From contig NZ_CP086727.1 in NCBI RefSeq assembly GCF_020906275.1, forward strand, positions 3,038,001-3,102,000: 64,000 bases of DNA, given 5' to 3'. The notes below the pieces were generated by a model that did no database searches, was not told the origin of the DNA, and saw only the letters and a list, made by a program, of their open reading frames with translations. The DNA comes from Parasphingorhabdus litoris DSM 22379. Its GTDB lineage: Bacteria; Pseudomonadota; Alphaproteobacteria; Sphingomonadales; Sphingomonadaceae. Below are positions 27,349 to 33,512 of the stretch, one piece after another (position 1 is the first letter of the stretch; each line of letters opens with the position of its first letter). The position numbers and the translations under genes are program-made.

Positions 27349-27566
27349 TGGATACTCTAAAACAGAAGGTCGAGGTCTTGGCAGAGGCCAAACTTCAAAA
27401 AACCAAAGCGACCCTGAAAGAAGCGCTGGCGGAAGAATTATCGGATAAACTGTCGGTCGAAGAAACCAGCGATCAAGTGGTGGTTTCGGGGCACATGCTG
27501 GGCCAAGACTTGCTCCACAATAGCAGCCTGCGCGATGTCGCCTTTTTGATGCGCGGTGTCCGATGA
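27348..27566 (+). CDS. Small GTA-cluster protein of unknown function
   Basis: A 72-residue protein tightly packed between gp7 and gp8 homologues: its ATG overlaps the previous stop (TAATG) and its stop overlaps the next ATG (ATGA). It is lysine- and glutamate-rich with a long predicted helix (KVEVLAEAKLQKTKATLKEAL), then a VVVSGHMLGQDLLH strand-like part and an arginine end. Tight coupling on both sides strongly supports that it is real. It could be a tail-completion remnant or a small assembly factor; I do not recognise a family. Confidence 0.7.
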   Translation: MDTLKQKVEVLAEAKLQKTKATLKEALAEELSDKLSVEETSDQVVVSGHMLGQDLLHNSSLRDVAFLMRGVR

Positions 27567-27961
27567 GCAGCGCATTGGAGACGGTGCAGCGAAGCCTGGT
27601 GATGGCGTTGAAGGCGCATCAGCCGCTGAGCGACGTGATCAGCAATGTCTATGACGGGCCACCCCCGCGCGCGCCATTTCCCTATATCGCCCTGGCAACA
27701 GGCGCCTCGCTGGACTGGGGTTTCAAGGGCGGCGTCGGCCGCGAACTCAGCCTGGCGCTGTCCGTGCATGACGATGGCCAAAGCGCTGGACGCCTGCACC
27801 GGATCATGGCCCTGGTGGAAGAGGCGCTGGCAGGTGGTTTGGCAGACCCGGCCGACTGGCAGATCGTAACCTTTGATTTTCGCCGGAGCCGGATTTTGCG
27901 AAATGCAACGAGCCCGTGGAGCGGATTGATCGAATATCGTGCGCGGGTGTTGTTTATTTAA
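27563..27961 (+). CDS. GTA gp8-like tail terminator, DUF3168
   Basis: A 132-residue DUF3168 protein: LKAHQPLSDVISNVYDGPPPRAPFPYIALATG near the N-terminus, then LALSVHDDGQSAGRLHRIMALVEEAL and a terminal strand with LIEYRARVLFI. It should form the ring that ends tail polymerisation. The stop TAA at 27959-27961 runs into the left end of element D (TTTATTTAACCTCAGG), so the end of the reading frame is set at the element junction; few or no native residues seem lost since the last strand R-x-R-V-L is present. Confidence 0.87.
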   Translation: MSSALETVQRSLVMALKAHQPLSDVISNVYDGPPPRAPFPYIALATGASLDWGFKGGVGRELSLALSVHDDGQSAGRLHRIMALVEEALAGGLADPADWQIVTFDFRRSRILRNATSPWSGLIEYRARVLFI

Positions 27962-28165
27962 CCTCAGGCGCCGGGCGCGGGCATCCGCCCGCTTGGCTGC
28001 GCGCCATAAGGCGCGGCGGCCGGTCGGCCTTGCCTCGCTTCGCTCGGTCGGATCACCTCCAGGTTGCCGCCAGTCCGACGCATAGCGTCGGCAAGCGCGA
28101 CTGCGCGCCCGAGCTTATGCGAGGATAGCCAAGGGCACGGATGTGCCCGCCCGGCGCCTGAGGTT
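27960..28165. repeat. Inverted-repeat element, copy D
   Basis: A 206-base copy with AACCTCAGGCGCCGGGCGCG on the left and CCCGGCGCCTGAGGTT on the right, followed by CAATAAAGACTCCTCCC, which is the reverse complement of the sequence preceding copy A's left end, so the full element ends extend beyond the GC-rich core. Internal orientation is as in A and C. It fills most of the 288-base gap before the tail tube gene; the remaining 80 or so bases (28170-28249) hold only the leader of that gene. Confidence 0.85.
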
Positions 28166-28249
28166 CAATAAAGACTCCTCCCAACCCAGCTCTCAAAGTC
28201 CAACAAACATTACCACCCCCTCAACCCCAACCCAATAAAGGAACCAACT

Positions 28250-28657
28250 ATGCCAGCAGAAAAAGGCAGCGCCTTTCTTCTTAAAATCGGTGACGGGCAG
28301 GACCCGGCGACCTATTCGACCATTGCAGGGCTACGGACGACGCAGCTGTCGGTGAACGGCGAACCCGTGGTGATCACCAACAAGGATAGCGGCGGCTGGC
28401 GAGAGCTTTTGTCCGGCGCGGGGATACGCTCTGTTTCGGTATCGGGGGCCGGGGTGTTCACGGGTTCCGACGCCGAACTGCGGATCAAGAACCATGCGCT
28501 GGCCGGACTGATCGATGCTTATGAACTCAGCTTTGAAAGCGGCGATCGGATGCGCGGTGATTTTCTGGTCACGCGGCTCGACTATAGCGGCGATTATAAT
28601 GGCGAACGCAGTTATACGCTGAGCCTCGAAAGCTCCGGCGCGGTTTCTCATGTCTGA
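28250..28657 (+). CDS. GTA gp9-like major tail tube protein
   Basis: A 135-residue protein of the TP901-1 type tail tube family: EKGSAFLLKIGDG near the start, TQLSVNGEPVVITNKDSGGWRELLSGAGIRSVSVSGAGVF (the characteristic loop), then FESGDRMRGDFLVTRLDYSGDYNGERSYTLSLESSG. It polymerises into the hexameric tail tube. ATG 28250 follows AAAGGA. Its 3' end overlaps the next gene by eight bases. It is the first tail gene after element D, so its expression depends on read-through of D or on a promoter in that gap. Confidence 0.9.
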   Translation: MPAEKGSAFLLKIGDGQDPATYSTIAGLRTTQLSVNGEPVVITNKDSGGWRELLSGAGIRSVSVSGAGVFTGSDAELRIKNHALAGLIDAYELSFESGDRMRGDFLVTRLDYSGDYNGERSYTLSLESSGAVSHV

Positions 28658-28964
28658 GCGCGCGAATAGCCTGCGCGGCGAGGCCGAGCTATTGGTCGGT
28701 GATCGGCGGCTCATTTTGCGCCCCAGTTTCGCAGCATTGGTGGCCGCCGAAGAAGAGCTGGGCTCGCTATTTGATCTGGTCGAACGGGCCGCAAACGGAC
28801 GGTTGATGCTGTCGGAAGTGGCGGGGCTTTTCTGGCATGTGATCCGGGATCGACCAGCTGACCTGACGCGCAATCAATTGGGCGAAGCGATGATGGCGCT
28901 GGGGCTGGCAGGGGTGACGCCTGTCCTCAAAATCCTGCTCAAACAGATATTGCAGGGACGGTAA
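28650..28964 (+). CDS. GTA gp10-like gene transfer agent family protein (tail assembly chaperone)
   Basis: A 104-residue protein recognised as the GTA gp10 family from RGEAELLVGDRRLILRPSFAALVAAEEELG and LFDLVERAANGRLMLSEVAGLFWHVI. In siphophages the two genes between tail tube and tape measure encode assembly chaperones made by frameshift; in GTAs they are separate frames, as here. Its stop overlaps the next ATG (TAATG), which keeps coupling to the following chaperone gene despite the repeat inserted there. Confidence 0.87.
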   Translation: MSERANSLRGEAELLVGDRRLILRPSFAALVAAEEELGSLFDLVERAANGRLMLSEVAGLFWHVIRDRPADLTRNQLGEAMMALGLAGVTPVLKILLKQILQGR

Positions 28965-29329
28965 TGGCAATCCCGTATCCCTGCGAAGGCAGGGATCCAT
29001 CTCCTGATCCATCGGCGATCAGCAACGGCATTGGTGAGCGCCAGTCTCCGAGTAAGAGCACCCCCTCTCCGGTGCCGTCAGGTGCAATGGCAAGAGATGG
29101 GCTCCTGCCTGCGCAGGAGCACTGCGGCTTCCGCACCTCAGCCGCCCGCCTCGCTGGACTGATACCCGCCACTATCGGCTGGACGCCCGATCAGTTCTGG
29201 ACCGCAACGCCCGCTGAACTTGCCGCGATCCTTGTCGCGCTATCGCCAGCGTCGCCAGCATCGGCAAGCACACAACCGCTGGACAAAATCCAACTCCAAA
29301 AACTGAAAGAAACCCTCGATCATGGATGA
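28964..29329 (+). CDS. GTA gp10.1-like tail assembly chaperone with REPIN-derived N-terminus
   Basis: A 121-residue protein whose last 60 or so residues carry the conserved core SAARLAGLIPATIGWTPDQF and ATPAELAAILVAL, typical of the small GTA tail chaperone (usually about 60-70 residues). The first 52 residues, rich in P, S and G, are encoded by the REPIN-like doublet at 28977-29120. The insertion length kept the frame and the upstream TAATG coupling, so a longer protein is expected. Internal ATGs at 29086 and 29095 (MARDGLLP) might give shorter forms. Overlaps the tape measure gene by eight bases. Confidence 0.78.
   Translation: MAIPYPCEGRDPSPDPSAISNGIGERQSPSKSTPSPVPSGAMARDGLLPAQEHCGFRTSAARLAGLIPATIGWTPDQFWTATPAELAAILVALSPASPASASTQPLDKIQLQKLKETLDHG
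28977..29120. repeat. REPIN-like doublet 3, inside a coding sequence
   Basis: Two related hairpins in inverted order: ATCCCTGC-GAAG-GCAGGGAT at 28977-28996 and GCTCCTGC-CTGC-GCAGGAGC at 29101-29120. Read outward, both share the tail GAGATGG before the stem (29094-29100, and the complement at 28997-29003), so they are two copies of one REP unit facing each other around about 90 bases. The doublet lies within the open frame of the tail chaperone gene and is translated without a stop. Confidence 0.82.
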
Positions 29330-29900
29330 AGAAATTGAACGTCTGGTCATTGCTGTCCAGGCCGATACCAACGGATTTGCCAGAGATGTCGCGGACATGA
29401 AGTCTCAGCTGGATGGGCCGCTTGCCAGCGGCATGGAGCGTGCCGGTTCGGCTCTGGAAACCAGTCTGAGCCGAGCGATCCGTCGCGGGTCGCTGGATTT
29501 CCAGGATCTGAAAGGCGTCGCGCTGTCGGTCATGGCGGATATTGCGAATGCGGCGGTCAATAGCGGCATCGGCAGCTTGCTTGGAGGCGGTGGCGGCAAG
29601 GGTTTGCTTGGTCTGGGAACTTCGATACTCGGCGCTGCTCTGGGCGCACCGGGGCGAGCAACTGGCGGTCCTGTTGCCGGCGGCCGTGCCTATATGGTTG
29701 GCGAACAGGGACCCGAATTGTTTGTGCCAACCGCAGCGGGACGGATTGAACCCCATGGCGCGAGCGCCGCTGCACCAAATGTCCGTTTGACCATCAATAT
29801 CTCGGACAATGGCCAGAGCAGCGCCCCCGACCAGATGCGGCGATCCAGCCGGCAAGTGGCCCGCGCGGTGCGCAGTGCGCTGGCCTATCGGGAGGGCTGA
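29322..29900 (+). CDS. GTA gp11-like short tape measure protein
   Basis: A 192-residue tail protein. N-terminal DEEIERLVIAVQADTNGFARDVADMKSQLDG, then a helical part and a glycine-rich region (GIGSLLGGGGGKGLLGLG), and the end ATGGPVAGGRAYMVGEQGPELFVPTAAGRIEP typical of tape measure proteins. Tape length sets tail length; 192 residues fits the very short tail of GTA particles (the Rhodobacter homologue is about 220 residues). Start ATG 29322 overlaps the chaperone gene. Followed after four bases by the long gp12 homologue. Confidence 0.88.
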   Translation: MDEEIERLVIAVQADTNGFARDVADMKSQLDGPLASGMERAGSALETSLSRAIRRGSLDFQDLKGVALSVMADIANAAVNSGIGSLLGGGGGKGLLGLGTSILGAALGAPGRATGGPVAGGRAYMVGEQGPELFVPTAAGRIEPHGASAAAPNVRLTINISDNGQSSAPDQMRRSSRQVARAVRSALAYREG

Positions 29901-29904
29901 ACCC

Positions 29905-32262
29905 ATGGGTTTCTGGCTGGCGAACAAACGCACCTCACAGCAGACAAATTTTATTCAGCGGTTCGATCCGCGCTTCTGGACCGTCAATTTTCCGCGCCCG
30001 ATGATGGCATCCGTAGTGACCACCGCGCCGGATGCGCTGCGTGTGGATGCGGTTTTCTATAATTCGGATGATCTGGCGGGGCTGATCTGGGACAGTGAAG
30101 ACACGCTCGATCATCCGCTGCTCGCTTATGAGACAAGCCGCGATTATGCGCGGCTCAGCCTGCAGTTTCACTGGCGCTCTTCGGGGATCATGCCGCTGGA
30201 TCAAGTCAACGGTCCGACCCTGACGATTGAGGGTCGGGATGCGGCGGGCAATCCAAAATCCTGGTTTGTCCGGCTGTGGAACTATGCCAGCGGCACGCCG
30301 ACCGACGCGACCATCAATCTGGAATTTTCCAGTCTGGACGGCGGTTTTCTGCTGCCGGGAGAAGCGGACCCGGTCCACCCGCAGGATATCGACCGGATGT
30401 TTATTTCAATCATACCGCCGGACTATGATGGCGCGGGCACGCGCTATGACACGCCCCAGATCGGTTGGGTCGAGATGAGCAAGATCAATGCCGATGGCGG
30501 CGGCGCGATTCTGGAAATTGGCGATATCTTGGTGCCGGAAAACGGCCTGTCCATGGCCACAGGCTATGACGACAGTTTCAACCAGACGCCAGAACGCCTG
30601 CTGCGGTCGATCCGCGCGCTCGGCTATCGCGGCGCGATCAACCATTATGTCGGGATGAGCCACTATTTCCGGCTCGAGACCAATGGCGCAGGGCTCTATG
30701 TCAGCCTGTCCGTGCCGCGGCCCGGAGAGGAATTTGCGGCGATCAATCAGCCTTGCACCGCATGGCACCGCGATTTCGTCACGCGAGCGGAGGCGATGGA
30801 TTTCACGGTCATATTCTCGTTATCCTACGAGCTGTTCGACGCCCATTGCTGGAACAATTGGAAACAGCGGGCAGAAAATGGACAACCGGCGCTCACTGGC
30901 TGGGTGCCACCATCAACCTTGCTGTCGCCCGCACGCCGGCCAGCGATGCGTTATTTGCAGGCCGTTGCCAGGGCCTTCACGGCCATTGCCCGCGATGCTG
31001 GTGCGGCAATCCAGTTTCAGGTTGGCGAACCATGGTGGTGGATCATGCCGGAGGATGGCCGTATCTGCCTCTATGACGCAGCGGCTAAAGCGGCCTTTGG
31101 TGACGCGCTGGTCAGCATATCGGACATACGCGGGCCGAAAACGGCGGCGCAAAAGGCGATGCTGGATATGGCTGGCGCGATGCTGGCGCAGTCGACCGCT
31201 GATCTCGTCGCTGCGGTCAAGAATGAAGCACTGGGTGCGCCGGTTGAAACGTTCCTGCTCGCCTATCTACCGACCATATTGGATGAGGCGGCACCGGAAG
31301 CAAAGCGCGCCAATCTGCCAGTGGGCTGGGCCAGTCCCGCTTTCGATATCCTGCAGCTGGAGGATTATGACTGGGTGATTGCCGGCGATCAGTCCGCCAC
31401 CCAGCGTGGTATCGATCTGGCGACCGAGCGGCTCAGTTATCCGATGGATCGGCAGCAATATTTTTCCGGCTTTGTGCTGCAAGCCGAAGACAGTTTCATC
31501 TGGGCCAATATGGTGGATGCCGTTGCCGCCGCACGAGCCCGCGGCACGCCCGATATCTTCATCTGGGCGCTGCCACAGGTCGCCCGAGACGGCTTTACCT
31601 ATTTTCAGGAACAGGAGGACGATATGAACGCCTTTGACGATGTGCAATTCCCGATTGCAATCGGTAGCGGTGCGACGGTTTCGCCGCGCTTCTCAACCGA
31701 TATTGTCACAACCCTTTCCGGTCATGAAAAACGCAATAGCGATTGGGCAGACGCGCGGCTGGAATTTGACGCCGGGCCGGGTGTGCGGTCGGAAGAGGAA
31801 TTGCGGACATTGATCGCTTTTTTCCGCGGGCGGCGCGGCGCGGCGAAGACGTTCCGGTTTACCGATCCCTATGACCATAGCAGCCGTGATATGGTCGATC
31901 CGCCAACCCCAACCGATCAATTTATTGGGATTGGCGATGGCAATCAGAGCCGCTTTCAACTGGTCAAAAATTACGGCGAAGCAGGGGACGAGACAGAAAC
32001 GCAGCAGCGGCTGATCACGCGGCCGGTGCCCTCGTCCATACGCGTTTCTGTTAACAGCACACTGGTCAGCAACTGGTCCTTAGGCCCGCTCGGACAGGTC
32101 GTTTTTGATAATCCGCCACCAGTGGATGCTGAGATCAAGGCTGGTTTCCTGTTCGATGTTCCAGTGCGCTTTGCCGACGATCAGTTAAACGTCAGTGTTC
32201 ATAGCTTTTTGGCAGGAGAAATTCCCGAGGTCCGCCTTATCGAAGTGCGGGAAACGCCATGA
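29905..32262 (+). CDS. Enlarged GTA gp12 homologue: N-terminal beta and TIM-barrel-like region fused to DUF2460
   Basis: About 785 residues from ATG 29905, though gp12 proteins are usually near 210. Residues 574-785 are the canonical part: VQFPIAIGSGATVSPRFSTDIVTTLSGHEKRN, LEFDAGPGVRSEEELRTLIAFFRGRRG and FRFTDPYDHSS (DUF2460, distal tail). Residues 1-573 are extra: a beta-rich region (about 1-215) and then a segment with glycosidase-barrel character (YRGAINHYVGMSHYF, DFTVIFSLSYELFD, AIQFQVGEPWWWIM, FDILQLEDYDWVIAG), resembling the TIM-barrel parts seen in other tail proteins. An AGGAGG and ATG at 31613-31626 would start the 212-residue gp12 on its own. Role in sheath or receptor binding is inference. 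Confidence 0.82.
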   Translation: MGFWLANKRTSQQTNFIQRFDPRFWTVNFPRPMMASVVTTAPDALRVDAVFYNSDDLAGLIWDSEDTLDHPLLAYETSRDYARLSLQFHWRSSGIMPLDQVNGPTLTIEGRDAAGNPKSWFVRLWNYASGTPTDATINLEFSSLDGGFLLPGEADPVHPQDIDRMFISIIPPDYDGAGTRYDTPQIGWVEMSKINADGGGAILEIGDILVPENGLSMATGYDDSFNQTPERLLRSIRALGYRGAINHYVGMSHYFRLETNGAGLYVSLSVPRPGEEFAAINQPCTAWHRDFVTRAEAMDFTVIFSLSYELFDAHCWNNWKQRAENGQPALTGWVPPSTLLSPARRPAMRYLQAVARAFTAIARDAGAAIQFQVGEPWWWIMPEDGRICLYDAAAKAAFGDALVSISDIRGPKTAAQKAMLDMAGAMLAQSTADLVAAVKNEALGAPVETFLLAYLPTILDEAAPEAKRANLPVGWASPAFDILQLEDYDWVIAGDQSATQRGIDLATERLSYPMDRQQYFSGFVLQAEDSFIWANMVDAVAAARARGTPDIFIWALPQVARDGFTYFQEQEDDMNAFDDVQFPIAIGSGATVSPRFSTDIVTTLSGHEKRNSDWADARLEFDAGPGVRSEEELRTLIAFFRGRRGAAKTFRFTDPYDHSSRDMVDPPTPTDQFIGIGDGNQSRFQLVKNYGEAGDETETQQRLITRPVPSSIRVSVNSTLVSNWSLGPLGQVVFDNPPPVDAEIKAGFLFDVPVRFADDQLNVSVHSFLAGEIPEVRLIEVRETP
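31613..31626 (+). promoter_or_regulatory. Internal Shine-Dalgarno and in-frame ATG for stand-alone gp12
   Basis: AGGAGG at 31613-31618, five bases, then ATG at 31624-31626, in frame with the long protein. A perfect Shine-Dalgarno at ideal distance is rare by chance within a coding sequence, and it stands exactly where the canonical gp12 begins (MNAFDDVQFPIAI). It therefore looks like the original start of gp12, kept after fusion to the upstream frame, or used to make a second, short product. Confidence 0.7.
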
Positions 32263-33077
32263 GCATCGCCTGGCTGGACCTCCCGCTGACCACCAGCTGC
32301 TATGCCTGGCGACTGGAGCGAGCGGACGGTGTCACATTGGGTTTCGTGTCACATGACCGTGACCTTATCATCGATAGCTTGCGCTACCGCGCCGCGCCGG
32401 GAATGGTGCCTTCGACCATCGCGCTATCCGACAGTCTGGAGATGGACAGCGTCGATATTGAAGGCGTGATGACAAGCGCAGCCATTTCCGAGGCCGACTT
32501 GATGTCCGGCCGCTGGAATGGAGCCATGTTGTCGATATCTTTCGTCAACTGGGAAAGTCCGACAGAGGACCCGCTCCATTTGATAAGCGGCGAATTTGGT
32601 GAGATCACGCGTTCCGGCGACGCTTTTCGTGTGGAAATGCTGGGCGGAACATCTTTTCTTGACGAGGCGATCGCGCCGCTGACCTCTCCCACATGCCGTG
32701 CGCGGCTAGGTGACCGGGCCTGCAAGGTCAGCCTGGCAAAGCATCAGGCTGAGATGAAAGTGACACAGATTGCTGACAGCTCCCTCGAATTTTCTGAATT
32801 GGGCGGACAGGCAGCCGATTACATCTTCGGCGAGCTGCGCTGGTTGAGCGGGCAAAATTGCGGCCTCAGCTTTGCGATTATCGGAGGCGAAGGTGATACG
32901 ATCCAGCTGGCTGAACAACCGGCGCAACCCGTGTCGATCGGAGATCGGGCGCTTTTAACCGCTGGCTGCGACAAGAATTTCTCAACCTGTCGGGACCGAT
33001 TCCAAAACAGCATAAATTTTCGTGGTGAGCCGCATCTACCCGGCAATGACCTGCTCACCCGCTATCCAGGAGCATGA
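32259..33077 (+). CDS. GTA gp13-like DUF2163 baseplate hub protein
   Basis: A 272-residue protein: TTSCYAWRLERADGVTLGFVSHDRDLII at the start and the C-terminal domain with CRARLGDRACKVSL and the block LTAGCDKNFSTCRDRFQNSI followed by NFRGEPHLPGND. The four cysteines of this last region are known to hold an iron-sulfur cluster in the GTA hub and related lambda gpL-like tail-tip proteins. It begins with an ATGA overlap on gp12 and is followed three bases later by the peptidase gene. Confidence 0.88.
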   Translation: MSIAWLDLPLTTSCYAWRLERADGVTLGFVSHDRDLIIDSLRYRAAPGMVPSTIALSDSLEMDSVDIEGVMTSAAISEADLMSGRWNGAMLSISFVNWESPTEDPLHLISGEFGEITRSGDAFRVEMLGGTSFLDEAIAPLTSPTCRARLGDRACKVSLAKHQAEMKVTQIADSSLEFSELGGQAADYIFGELRWLSGQNCGLSFAIIGGEGDTIQLAEQPAQPVSIGDRALLTAGCDKNFSTCRDRFQNSINFRGEPHLPGNDLLTRYPGA

Positions 33078-33080
33078 TCA

Positions 33081-33512
33081 ATGGCATCAAATGATTCTGA
33101 AACCGACCATTCCGGCATGATTGCTGAAATGGCATTGCAACTTTGTGGCAGCGATTTTCGCTTGCATGGGCGCAGTGCGGATCACGGTCTCGACTGTATC
33201 GGGCTTGCGGCACAATGTCTGGCTGCTGCTGGTATCCAGTGTGATATACCCACTGGCTATTCTATCCGTAGCGGGTCGGTGGAGCAGATCGAAGAGGCCA
33301 TGTCATTGGCTGGATTTACCGCTTTGTCGCCTGGTAACCCAGAGCAAGAGGGCGACATCATACTGGTGCGTCCCAGTCCGATTCAATGGCATCTGATGGT
33401 CAAGACCGAAGATGGTTTTGTCCATGCCCATGCCGGGCTTGGTCAGGTGGTTTTTACGCCAGGTGCAACGCAATGGCCGATAGAAAAGATCTTCAGATTG
33501 ACGGAGCGCTAG
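33081..33512 (+). CDS. GTA gp14-like NlpC/P60 cell-wall peptidase
   Basis: A 143-residue peptidase of the tail tip that opens peptidoglycan during DNA delivery. The catalytic Cys lies in DHGLDCIGLAAQCLAAAG and the His in GFVHAHAGLGQVVF, with the strand EGDIILVRPSPIQWHLMVKT between them, the NlpC/P60 arrangement. Length fits GTA gp14. Immediately followed by the tail-tip gene with no gap (TAG then ATG). Confidence 0.88.
   Translation: MASNDSETDHSGMIAEMALQLCGSDFRLHGRSADHGLDCIGLAAQCLAAAGIQCDIPTGYSIRSGSVEQIEEAMSLAGFTALSPGNPEQEGDIILVRPSPIQWHLMVKTEDGFVHAHAGLGQVVFTPGATQWPIEKIFRLTER

Noticed and set aside
22577..28165. CRISPR array or tandem repeat array made by the four similar elements
   Set aside because: Units are 206-230 bp, 0.7-2.5 kb apart, internally palindromic and separated by genes; nothing like short repeat-spacer units and no cas genes.
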